Of a stretch of 64,000 nt of DNA, positions 49,148-57,950 are shown in pieces. Source of the stretch: JAVXCQ01 sp036659415 (GTDB lineage Bacteria; Bacillota; Negativicutes; Acidaminococcales; Acidaminococcaceae); assembly GCA_036659415.1 (NCBI GenBank), contig JAVXCQ010000004.1, positions 21,921 to 85,920 of the forward strand. Direction: 5' to 3'. The notes under the pieces are model-generated. The model did no database searches. It had not been told where the DNA came from and saw nothing but the letters and a program-made list of their open reading frames with translations. The translations under genes were made by a program, and so were the position numbers. Numbering within the stretch: position 1 is the stretch's first letter; the number at the start of each line of letters is the position of its first letter.

Positions 49148-51403
49148 TTGGATAAGCAGGTGAAGAAGAGCAAAAAAGATGAAAGCACGAAGTTTGAAAT
49201 TATCGGTGTACTTTTAGTAGCAGTGTCAACATTTATGTTTTTGGCGCTGTACGGAGTAAGTATGGGTAGTTTGGGTAACTTTACTGCTAAATTTTTGCAA
49301 TATTTGCTGGGCAAAACGGCTTTTGTTATTCCTGGTTATTTATTAATAGCCGGTTTTAGTTGTGCAGGAAGGCATCGTGGTTTGGAACTGACCAAAAGCT
49401 TTTTTGCCAGTTTGCTGTTAGTGGTTTGCCTAATTGGCATTACGCACTATGTTTTGATTCCTGCTGGCGAAGAACTTTTACCGGAACAATTACCGCGAGG
49501 CGGTGGCATTGTTGGAGGCATGGTTTTACTAATGCTAAGACGTGCAGCAGGTAGCTGGGGTGCCTTAATTATTCTGGGAACAGGTGTAATTTGTGCAACG
49601 ATTTTGATGGGGAAGATTTCCATTAAACGATCGGTAGTACAGGCAGAAAATGGCGTTAAAAATGCAGCAGAGTCGCTGGATAATATGAAACAGCAATTAC
49701 AAGAAAAACGTAAGTTTTACGACCAAGAAAAGTTTGATAATTGTTCCAAAAAACAAAAAGCAGAGGTAATAGCGACTCCAGCTATCCTTCAAGAGCTGGA
49801 TCCACCTAAAATGGTTTTTACCGAACCCTTGTTTGATATTGAGGAAGTAGCTGGTCTAACTAATCAACTAGAGGGCAATAGTGTAGTGCAGGAAAACAAA
49901 ATTCCGGCTGCAACGAAGCCTGAGCAAGACAGTGTAAGCGGGGATATTGCTAGTGGTAGTAGTGAGAGTGGATATCAATATCCGCCTTTGTCTTTATTAC
50001 AACCTTTGGCGACAACGAGTAGGGTTGGTTTAGCCGAAGCAGTAAAGGAACAGAGTAAAATCTTGGAGCAAACCTTAAGTGATTTTAATGTTAAGGCTGC
50101 CATTGTTGATATTACTTGCGGGCCTTCTATTACCAGATTTGAATTAGAACCAGCACCTGGTGTCAAGGTAAGCAAGATACAAGGTTTGGCCGATGACTTG
50201 GCGCTTAAGCTCGCTGTCCCTGGGGTACGCATTGAACCTATTGTGGGCAAAGCTGCCATTGGCGTGGAAGTCCCTAATGTTAAGAATGAAGCGGTTCAAT
50301 TTCGCTCCATTGTTGATTGTGATGAAGTAAAAAAAGCCCAGGGCAAACTTTGTGTGGGGTTGGGTAAAGATATCTCTGGCAAAGTAGTATTGGTTGATTT
50401 GGGTAAAATGCCGCATTTATTGGTAGCCGGCTCGACAGGTTCTGGTAAAAGTGTGTGTATTAATACTATTATTGCTAGTATTTTGTTTAAGGCGACGCCG
50501 GATGAGGTCAAACTAATTTTAGTGGATCCGAAAGTAGTGGAATTAACCAATTATAATGGTATTCCTCATCTTTTAACGCCGGTGGTTACTAATGCCAAAC
50601 AAGCTGCCTCTGCTCTGCATTGGGCAGTAGCAGAGATGGAACGTCGCTATACTTTGTTTGCAGAGGCGCAGGTGCGAGAAGTTAATCGCTACAATGAAGA
50701 TGCCGAAGAAAAATTACCTTTTATTGTGATTATCATAGATGAATTAGCTGATTTAATGATGGTAGCTGCTGTCGATGTGGAAGATGCTATTTTGCGTCTG
50801 GCACAAAAAGCAAGGGCGGCCGGTATTCATTTAATCTTGGCGACGCAAAGACCATCGGTAGATGTTATTACTGGCATTATTAAGGCCAATATCCCTTCGC
50901 GGATTGCTTTTGCGGTTTCCTCGCAAACTGATTCTAGAACTATCCTGGATATGGGTGGCGCTGAAAAACTTTTAGGAAAAGGCGATATGCTTTTTTATCC
51001 AATTGGTGCCAATAAACCACAACGTTTGCAAGGGGCTTTTGTTTCAGATGCTGAACTAGAAAGCATCGTGGAATTTATTAAGTCTCAAGCTATACCGGTG
51101 GAATACTCCAAGGAAGTAACAACGCAAGAATTAGGTAGCGATGCTAAGAAAAATTATAATAATGATAATGAAGAGCTCTATGAAGATGCATTGTTTGAAG
51201 ATGCTGTGCGTCTAGTAATGGATACTGGTCAAGCTTCTTCTTCCATGTTACAACGTAAATTCAGAGTGGGTTATACTAGAGCTGCACGCTTGGTAGATAC
51301 CATGGAAGAGTTAGGAATTGTAGGACCGGCAATGGGGAGTAAACCTAGGGAACTAATTATGAGCCATGCCGATATTGAAGCTAGATTTTTTACCAGGAAT
51401 TAA
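49148..51403 (+). CDS. ftsK: DNA translocase FtsK/SpoIIIE
   Basis: Septal DNA pump. About 751 aa: four N-terminal membrane spans (about residues 14-160), a charged linker, and the motor (about 300-640) with LLVAGSTGSGKSVCINTII (Walker A), FIVIIIDELADLMMVA (Walker B) and LATQRPSVDVITG. A C-terminal gamma winged helix follows (ASSSMLQRKFRVGYTRAARL) that reads the polarity sequences. TTG 49148 has GAGGTG upstream and is preferred over GTG 49139. It starts a run of closely spaced genes up to 59.5 kb. Confidence 0.95.
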   Translation: MDKQVKKSKKDESTKFEIIGVLLVAVSTFMFLALYGVSMGSLGNFTAKFLQYLLGKTAFVIPGYLLIAGFSCAGRHRGLELTKSFFASLLLVVCLIGITHYVLIPAGEELLPEQLPRGGGIVGGMVLLMLRRAAGSWGALIILGTGVICATILMGKISIKRSVVQAENGVKNAAESLDNMKQQLQEKRKFYDQEKFDNCSKKQKAEVIATPAILQELDPPKMVFTEPLFDIEEVAGLTNQLEGNSVVQENKIPAATKPEQDSVSGDIASGSSESGYQYPPLSLLQPLATTSRVGLAEAVKEQSKILEQTLSDFNVKAAIVDITCGPSITRFELEPAPGVKVSKIQGLADDLALKLAVPGVRIEPIVGKAAIGVEVPNVKNEAVQFRSIVDCDEVKKAQGKLCVGLGKDISGKVVLVDLGKMPHLLVAGSTGSGKSVCINTIIASILFKATPDEVKLILVDPKVVELTNYNGIPHLLTPVVTNAKQAASALHWAVAEMERRYTLFAEAQVREVNRYNEDAEEKLPFIVIIIDELADLMMVAAVDVEDAILRLAQKARAAGIHLILATQRPSVDVITGIIKANIPSRIAFAVSSQTDSRTILDMGGAEKLLGKGDMLFYPIGANKPQRLQGAFVSDAELESIVEFIKSQAIPVEYSKEVTTQELGSDAKKNYNNDNEELYEDALFEDAVRLVMDTGQASSSMLQRKFRVGYTRAARLVDTMEELGIVGPAMGSKPRELIMSHADIEARFFTRN

Positions 51404-51422
51404 CAAGCCGGGAGGATTAAAA

Positions 51423-52298
51423 ATGACTAGTGTTGGCGAAACCTTAAAAACTGCTCGTGAGAAAAAAAATCTAAGCCTCAAGCAAGTAGCTACTTGCACC
51501 AGTATTAGACAATATTACTTGGAAGCTCTTGAGAACGGTCAATTTGAACTCGTTCCCGGTGAAGTTTATGTTAAAGGCTTTATTAGTAACTATGGTAATT
51601 ATTTAGGGTTAGACGGGGCGCAATTAGTCTGTCAATACAAGGCAGAGCAGGCAACGCTGGCACAAGCACAAGCAAATAAGGAAGCAGCGATTTTAGCTAC
51701 TCAAGCAGAAACTAAGGCAAAAAGTGGAAATAAAGTTCCAACTACTACTCACACTAAAGCTCAAGTTGAACCAAAACGACCTAACTTTTTGCAAAGCAAG
51801 CCGTTGATTATTGCCGGTGTAGCGGTCGTAGCAGTAGGGCTAATTGCACAGCTTTTTAGTGGTGGGAAGGCACAGATAGTTAGTTCAGAGCAAACTGCCG
51901 AGGTTCAAAAAGCGACACAAAGCACACCTACTACAAAAAAAATGCCGGTACCGAATACTTCGGTTACGGAAAAAACACCTGCTCTCGGTGCAGGACAAGA
52001 GCAGGTGCCAATAGCTACCGATATTGCTCAAGATATCGATGGTGCCTTTGTTGATAAAAAGGCTAGGACAGTTCAGGTTGCAGTAACTGCCACAGATGCT
52101 TGCTGGGTGGAGGCTTATGCTGATGGAAAAACTTTATTTAAAGGTCATTTGCAAAAAGGCGCTCAACAAAGCTGGAACGGTGATGCAGAATTAGTTTTGA
52201 GAATAGAAAATCTGCCTAATGCGCAGGTTACTTTTAATGGAAAAACAGTGCCACATACCAGCAAGGATAATGTTGTGATTTGGTACTTTAGACGGTAG
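51423..52298 (+). CDS. rodZ: RodZ-like cytoskeletal protein
   Basis: About 291 aa. N-terminal Xre-type helix-turn-helix (SVGETLKTAREKKNLSLKQVA), which in RodZ binds MreB rather than DNA; a basic/Ala-rich linker; one membrane span near residues 122-142 (PLIIAGVAVVAVGLIAQLF); and a C-terminal DUF4115 beta domain (CWVEAYADGKTLFKG, VTFNGKTV). It follows ftsK by 19 bases, the usual Firmicutes neighbour. ATG 51423 has GGGAGG upstream. Confidence 0.88.
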   Translation: MTSVGETLKTAREKKNLSLKQVATCTSIRQYYLEALENGQFELVPGEVYVKGFISNYGNYLGLDGAQLVCQYKAEQATLAQAQANKEAAILATQAETKAKSGNKVPTTTHTKAQVEPKRPNFLQSKPLIIAGVAVVAVGLIAQLFSGGKAQIVSSEQTAEVQKATQSTPTTKKMPVPNTSVTEKTPALGAGQEQVPIATDIAQDIDGAFVDKKARTVQVAVTATDACWVEAYADGKTLFKGHLQKGAQQSWNGDAELVLRIENLPNAQVTFNGKTVPHTSKDNVVIWYFRR

Positions 52299-52316
52299 TG
52301 GTATGGAGGATGTGGC

Positions 52317-54224
52317 ATGAGTGAATTTCTGCCAATTACGCAGGAGGATATACAAGAACGCGGTTGGGAACAAGTAGATTTTTTATTTGTTAGTGGTGAT
52401 GCTTATGTTGATCACCCTTCTTTTGGACCAGCGGTAATTTGTCGTGTTTTAGAAGCCCAAGGCTACAAGGTAGCATTATTATGTCAACCTAACTGGAAAA
52501 ATCCCAAAAGCATTGCGGCTTTGGGTAAACCACGTTTAGGAGTTTTGGTTTCGGGTGGTAATTTAGATTCCATGTTATGCCACTATACGGCAGCAAGAAA
52601 ACCGCGTAGTAAGGATAACTATACTCCTGGTGGAGCGATTGGTAGAAGACCTGACCACGCTACGGCTGTCTATAGTAGAATGGCAAAAAAAATATGGCCT
52701 GAACTGCCAGTTATTATTGGTGGCATTGAAGCCAGTTTACGCAGATTTGCTCATTATGATTATTGGGAAAATAAAATTTTGCCTTCAATCTTGATTGATA
52801 GCGGCGCAGATTTGCTGGTTTATGGTATGGGTGAAAAACAAATTGTGGAAATTGCGGATTATCTGGCTGGCGGTATAGATATTACGGCAATCCATTATGT
52901 GCGCGGTACTGCGTATGTGACGAATAAGTTAGATGAACTTAATAATTATGTGCTTTTACCGTCGCAAGAAGACATTTTGAAAGACCGAGTTTTTTTCGCT
53001 AAAGCTTTTAAGCTGCAAAGTAAAGAACAAGATCCTTTTTACGGCAAAACATTAGTACAAAAGCATGGCAAAAAGTTTGTCGTGCAGAATGTAACAACAA
53101 TGCCGCTCACTGTAGCGGAAATGGATGCTATCTATGATTTACCCTACTGCCGCACGTACCATCCTGATTATGAAGTTTTAGGTGGTGTACCTGCAATTGA
53201 AGAGGTTAAGTTTAGTATTATTAGCCACCGTGGTTGCTTTGGCAGTTGTTCTTTTTGTGCTATCCATTCTCATCAAGGCAGGATTATCCAGGCACGTAGC
53301 CATGTATCCATTGTACGAGAAGCTAAAATTATTACAGGCTTTGCAGATTTCAAAGGTTATATTCATGATGTGGGAGGGCCAACGGCTAATTTTAGACACC
53401 CGGCTTGTGCTAAACAATTAAAAGTAGGGACTTGCAAAGATCGACAATGCTTGTTTCCTAGACCTTGTCCCAATCTTGATGCTGACCACAGCGATTATAT
53501 TGCTTTACTAAAAGAAGTAAGAGCGTTACCGGGGGTTAAAAAAGTCTTTATTCGTTCCGGTATTCGTTATGATTACTTACTAGCGGATAAATCCAAAGTC
53601 TTTATGGATGAATTGTGCCGCTATCATGTGAGTGGTCAATTAAAAATAGCACCGGAGCATATTAGCGTTAATGCTTTGAAATATATGAGAAAACCGGGCA
53701 AAGAGGTCTTTCTAAAGTTTCTGCGTGAATTTGATAATAAAAATCAAGAAATTGGTTTGAAACAATATGTGGTCCCGTACTTTATTTCCAGTCATCCCGG
53801 CTGCTCGTTACAGGATGCTATTGAGTTAGCTGAGTTTTTGCGTGACCAAGGTCATCAACCGGAACAGGTGCAGGATTTCATACCAACGCCGGGAAGTTAT
53901 TCGACGGCGATGTACTATTCTGGTGTAGATCCGGAAACTGGAGAAAAAGTTTTTGTTACACAAAATCCCCATGAAAAAGCCATGCAAAGGGCTTTGATGC
54001 AGTATAAAAATCCTAAAAATAGACTATTAATCAAAGAAGCGTTGCAATTAGCAGAGCGCACTGATTTAATTGGGAATAATAGTAAATGTTTGTTACATTT
54101 AGCTCCGGGTTCACCGGTGCAAAATAGGCCTGTGACCAGAAAAAAAGTAACGGGTCTAAAACCGGAAGACCTTAAAGCAAAACACAAATTGTCTGATAAA
54201 AAAAGAGCTAAACGTCGTAAATAA
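52317..54224 (+). CDS. YgiQ-family radical SAM protein
   Basis: 635 aa. A B12-independent, MiaB-like radical SAM enzyme with an extended N-terminal domain (DFLFVSGDAYVDHPSFGPAVI). The iron-sulfur motif is CFGSCSFC (about residues 308-315), followed by SHQGR. A second Cys-rich segment (CKDRQCLFPRPCPN, about 374-390) and a Lys/Arg-rich tail are typical for YgiQ. Substrate unknown. It lies 18 bases after rodZ. Confidence 0.9.
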   Translation: MSEFLPITQEDIQERGWEQVDFLFVSGDAYVDHPSFGPAVICRVLEAQGYKVALLCQPNWKNPKSIAALGKPRLGVLVSGGNLDSMLCHYTAARKPRSKDNYTPGGAIGRRPDHATAVYSRMAKKIWPELPVIIGGIEASLRRFAHYDYWENKILPSILIDSGADLLVYGMGEKQIVEIADYLAGGIDITAIHYVRGTAYVTNKLDELNNYVLLPSQEDILKDRVFFAKAFKLQSKEQDPFYGKTLVQKHGKKFVVQNVTTMPLTVAEMDAIYDLPYCRTYHPDYEVLGGVPAIEEVKFSIISHRGCFGSCSFCAIHSHQGRIIQARSHVSIVREAKIITGFADFKGYIHDVGGPTANFRHPACAKQLKVGTCKDRQCLFPRPCPNLDADHSDYIALLKEVRALPGVKKVFIRSGIRYDYLLADKSKVFMDELCRYHVSGQLKIAPEHISVNALKYMRKPGKEVFLKFLREFDNKNQEIGLKQYVVPYFISSHPGCSLQDAIELAEFLRDQGHQPEQVQDFIPTPGSYSTAMYYSGVDPETGEKVFVTQNPHEKAMQRALMQYKNPKNRLLIKEALQLAERTDLIGNNSKCLLHLAPGSPVQNRPVTRKKVTGLKPEDLKAKHKLSDKKRAKRRK

Positions 54225-54242
54225 TTTTTGGGAGGGACAGGT

Positions 54243-55262
54243 ATGCCCAAGAAAATTAGTGCCGCTTTAGTCTTATGCGGACTGTTGCTTATTGGGACCT
54301 TAGGGCTACTTGCCAAATCTTTCTATCCTACGAATGTGGGTAAGGATCAAGTTATTTTAAAAGTTTATTCGGTATTACCGGAAGATTTGACGAGAGCCTT
54401 GCTAGATGAGTATTGTAAGCAAACTAAAACTAAGCTAGAATATACCATTCTGGAAAAAAATACCGAATTGAAACAGTTAACCGCAGCAAACGCACCGGAT
54501 ATTTATTTGGCTACACGCGAAACTTTAATTGAGCTAGCGGCAGAGGGTAAGTTACAAGCTAGTACTACCGCAGTGACAGATTTAGTACCGTCAACCTTGT
54601 GCGATCAAGAGGGCTTGTGGTTTGGGTTGTGTTATAATCCTTACGTTTTGTTTATTAATCATGCTTATAGCCGTAAGGTGGGTCAAATCTCCTTGCAGTC
54701 TTGGGCTGATGTGGTAAAATATGAAGATGTTATACTTAGTATTGAGGAGCTGGGTTCTTCGGCAGAGATGAAGAACTTTTTAACAGCTTTTGCCAGTACA
54801 CAAGGTGAAACGGAAACTTTTCGCTTTTTGTCGGCTCTGCACAAGCGGGTGCCACAATATTCCAAATTTGCTATTAGTCCTATTCGGTTAACAACGATTG
54901 GCGAAGCCGATATTGCCATCACGTCCCGCAATAAAGTGATGAAGTATATTGAAGGTGATTTCCCTGCCTATATTTTAACCCCAGTTGAGGGTACGCCTGT
55001 GCAATTATTTGCTGTGGGTATGAGTAAAAGCTCTAAGCAGCGAGTTGCTGGTTTACGTTTGCTCGATTGGTTATATACGGCGGAGGAACCGCAAGCAATC
55101 ACAGAGGTTTTGCATTATGGGTATATTTTCCACTTAACAGACTTAACCCAGGGTGCTAACGGTAGTAATGAGTTATGGTTAAACCGTAATTATTTAACTG
55201 CTCAAGCGCAAGCGACCCTCGTTAATAAATGGTTACAAACGATTAGATTTGCCGATAAATAA
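54243..55262 (+). CDS. Orphan extracellular solute-binding protein
   Basis: About 339 aa. N-terminal hydrophobic signal or anchor (ISAALVLCGLLLIGTLGLLA) with no lipobox, then a type II periplasmic binding fold resembling the iron/spermidine class (APDIYLATRETLIELAAEGKL, GLWFGLCYNPYVLFIN, SWADVVKY, GEADIAITSRNKVM). No permease or ATPase gene is adjacent; it sits between ygiQ and rimO in a housekeeping operon. ATG 54243 follows GGGAGGG. The ligand is unknown. Confidence 0.8.
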   Translation: MPKKISAALVLCGLLLIGTLGLLAKSFYPTNVGKDQVILKVYSVLPEDLTRALLDEYCKQTKTKLEYTILEKNTELKQLTAANAPDIYLATRETLIELAAEGKLQASTTAVTDLVPSTLCDQEGLWFGLCYNPYVLFINHAYSRKVGQISLQSWADVVKYEDVILSIEELGSSAEMKNFLTAFASTQGETETFRFLSALHKRVPQYSKFAISPIRLTTIGEADIAITSRNKVMKYIEGDFPAYILTPVEGTPVQLFAVGMSKSSKQRVAGLRLLDWLYTAEEPQAITEVLHYGYIFHLTDLTQGANGSNELWLNRNYLTAQAQATLVNKWLQTIRFADK

Positions 55263-55281
55263 GTGAAAGGGTGGTAGCTTC

Positions 55282-56613
55282 GTGAAAATAGGTTTAGTAA
55301 GCCTAGGATGTCCTAAAAACTTAATCGATTCAGAAAATATGCTAGGTTTGATTGCGGAAAAACACTGGACCATTACCAATCAACCGGAAGAAGCAGAATT
55401 AATTATAGTGAACACTTGCGGCTTTATTGAGTCTGCCAAGGAAGAATCTATTAATACAGTATTACAAATGGCTGCTTATAAAACGACGGCACACTGTAAA
55501 TATTTAATTTTAGCCGGATGTTTGGGACAGCGTTATGCTACTGAATTATTAGCAGATATTCCTGAAGTTGATGCAGTGATGGGCACGGAGTGTTACACTG
55601 AGATTGCAACTATTATTGAACGCGTAGTTAGAGGGGAACGCTTTAGTTGCTTAGAACCTACCAAAGTGGCGATAGCGGCAACGCTACCAGCACCACGAGT
55701 TTTAACTACTCCTAAATATACTGCTTATCTTAAAATAGCTGAAGGCTGTGATAATTGTTGCTCATACTGTGTAATTCCGCAAATACGCGGACCGTACCGT
55801 AGTAGAAAGTTTGAAGATATTATTGCGGAAGCGGAAGCCCTCGTAGCCAATGGAGTGAGAGAATTAATTTTGGTGGCACAGGATACTACGCGCTATGGTG
55901 AAGAATTATATGGTCGTTTACGTTTAGCAGAATTATTGCAAGCTTTAAATAAAATCACTGATTTACATTGGTTACGAGTGTTATATTGTTATCCTCAGTA
56001 TTTTACTGATGAACTCATTGAAACCTTTGCGACTTGTGATAAAATTTGCAAATATGTTGATATACCGCTTCAACATGCCAGTGATACACTTCTAGCCAGT
56101 ATGAATCGCTATGATACCAAGGATGAAGTTAGAAGCCTGCTTGCTAAAATGCGGACACGTATTCCTGGTATTTGCATTAGAACTACCTTTATTGTGGGCT
56201 TTCCCGGTGAAACAGAGGAACAGTTCCAAGAACTTAAAACATTTGTCGAAGAGCAAAAATTTGATTGCGCGGGTGTTTTCCCTTATTCCCAGGAAGAAGG
56301 AACAGTAGCTGGTCAGATGCCTAACCAAATACCAGAAGCAACGAAGCAGGATAGATATCATGAATTAATGGCAGTCCAAGCTGGTATTTCAGAAGAGTTG
56401 CACCAAGCTTTGGAAAACCAAACCTTGGAAGTATTAGTAGAAGGCTTTGATGAAGAAAATTCGGAACTGGCCAGTGGCCGTTCGTATCGGGAAGCACCGG
56501 AGATTGATGGTTGTGTCTATATTGAAAAAGCCGTGGGAGTTAAACCGGGGGATTTTGTCCAGGTCAAAGTGGCACAGGGTTTTACTTATGAAGTAGTAGG
56601 AGAATTACAATAA
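55282..56613 (+). CDS. rimO: Ribosomal protein S12 methylthiotransferase RimO
   Basis: Radical SAM enzyme that methylthiolates Asp of S12. 443 aa: UPF0004 domain with KIGLVSLGCPKNLIDSE and NTCGFIESAKEES, radical SAM motif CDNCCSYC (about residues 155-162) followed by IPQIRGPYRSR, and a C-terminal TRAM domain (about 378-443). Distinguished from MiaB by the CPKNLIDSE start. GTG start after AAAGGGTGG. In many Firmicutes pgsA follows; here cinA does. Confidence 0.95.
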   Translation: MKIGLVSLGCPKNLIDSENMLGLIAEKHWTITNQPEEAELIIVNTCGFIESAKEESINTVLQMAAYKTTAHCKYLILAGCLGQRYATELLADIPEVDAVMGTECYTEIATIIERVVRGERFSCLEPTKVAIAATLPAPRVLTTPKYTAYLKIAEGCDNCCSYCVIPQIRGPYRSRKFEDIIAEAEALVANGVRELILVAQDTTRYGEELYGRLRLAELLQALNKITDLHWLRVLYCYPQYFTDELIETFATCDKICKYVDIPLQHASDTLLASMNRYDTKDEVRSLLAKMRTRIPGICIRTTFIVGFPGETEEQFQELKTFVEEQKFDCAGVFPYSQEEGTVAGQMPNQIPEATKQDRYHELMAVQAGISEELHQALENQTLEVLVEGFDEENSELASGRSYREAPEIDGCVYIEKAVGVKPGDFVQVKVAQGFTYEVVGELQ

Positions 56614-56680
56614 GTACTCTGGAAGTTTTAACAATAATTATTAAGCCTATGTGAGTTGCAAGAGAAAGAAGTGGGTACGT

Positions 56681-57934
56681 ATGGTTGTAGAAGTCATTAA
56701 TACAGGGACTGAGCTTTTATTAGGAGATATTTTAAATACGAATTTTCAATATTTATCCCAAGAGCTTAACCAAATGGGTTTTGACGTTTTATACCAAACT
56801 ACGGTTGGCGATAATGAGCAAAGGCTGACCGAGGTCTTGCAAATAGCTTTGACTAGGGCAGACATAGTGGTCACAACCGGTGGCCTAGGGCCAACGCGTG
56901 GCGATATTACTAAAGAAATGGTAGCTCAAGTACTCGCTTTACCGTTGGAGCTAGATCAACCAACTTTAGATAAAATTAACAACTTTTTTATTCATAAAGG
57001 GATTTGTATGCCGGAGAATAATGTAAAACAGGCACTTGTTCCGCAGGGAGCAACTATTTTACATAATGAAACCGGTACGGCACCGGGCATCGCAGTAGAG
57101 GTAGAGGACAAAGTAATTATTCTTTTACCTGGACCGCCCAATGAAATGAAACATGTATGTAGCAAGCAAATGTTGCCGTTTTTACGTGCACATTATGCTA
57201 AACAAGGAATTATCCATTCCAAGGTTTTACGCCTTAAAGGCATTGGAGAATCAACAGTTGCTGAAAAACTTGATGATATTATTATTACGCAAAGTAATCC
57301 AACGATTGCTATTTATGCTAGACGTGGTGAAATCATTATTAGAATTACGGCAAAGGGTTCTGATCTAGCTAGTGCTGAAGCTATGATCGCCAACATGGAA
57401 GCCAAAGTGCGTAAGAGATTGGCAGATAAGATATATGGCGTTGACAGTGATTCTTTAGCTCAAAAACTAGGGGAAGTCCTCCTCGAACACCAAGGGACCA
57501 TTGCTTTTGCAGAATCCTGTACGGGTGGGCTGGCAAGTAGTATGCTTACCGATGTCCCGGGCAGTTCTGAATACCTAGTGGGTTCGGTTGTTTCCTATAG
57601 TAATAAGGCAAAGAGGAACGTAATCAACGTGTCTAAAGCGAGTTTGGAGCAATATGGAGCTGTGAGCGAACAAGTGGCCCTAGAAATGGCCAGTGGTGTG
57701 CGCAAACTGTTTGGTACTACTTTAGGAGTGGGTATCACAGGCATTGCGGGCCCCGGTGGCGGTTCCGAGGAGAAACCTGTTGGCTTGGTATATATGGCTG
57801 TAGCAAGTGAAAAAGGACTTGTGTGTCAAAAACATATGTTTTCGGGCTCACGAACCGATAACAAATTGCGTAGTGTATTAGCCGCTTTTTCGCTGGCTTT
57901 GGACAAACTAAATAAAGAATTTAAAGAAAATTAG
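56681..57934 (+). CDS. cinA: CinA-like NMN amidase / competence-damage protein
   Basis: About 417 aa with an N-terminal MoaB-like domain (EVINTGTELLLGDILNTN, TTGGLGPTRGDITKE, LPGPPNEMKHV) and a C-terminal nicotinamide-nucleotide amidase domain (FAESCTGGLASSMLTDVPGSS, GITGIAGPGGGSEEKPVGLVY). It recycles pyridine nucleotides and is historically linked to competence. ATG 56681 gives the canonical MVVEVINTG start; the ribosome site is weak. recA normally follows cinA but is 52 kb away here. Confidence 0.94.
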   Translation: MVVEVINTGTELLLGDILNTNFQYLSQELNQMGFDVLYQTTVGDNEQRLTEVLQIALTRADIVVTTGGLGPTRGDITKEMVAQVLALPLELDQPTLDKINNFFIHKGICMPENNVKQALVPQGATILHNETGTAPGIAVEVEDKVIILLPGPPNEMKHVCSKQMLPFLRAHYAKQGIIHSKVLRLKGIGESTVAEKLDDIIITQSNPTIAIYARRGEIIIRITAKGSDLASAEAMIANMEAKVRKRLADKIYGVDSDSLAQKLGEVLLEHQGTIAFAESCTGGLASSMLTDVPGSSEYLVGSVVSYSNKAKRNVINVSKASLEQYGAVSEQVALEMASGVRKLFGTTLGVGITGIAGPGGGSEEKPVGLVYMAVASEKGLVCQKHMFSGSRTDNKLRSVLAAFSLALDKLNKEFKEN

Positions 57935-57950
57935 GAGGAGTTAAAAATTT

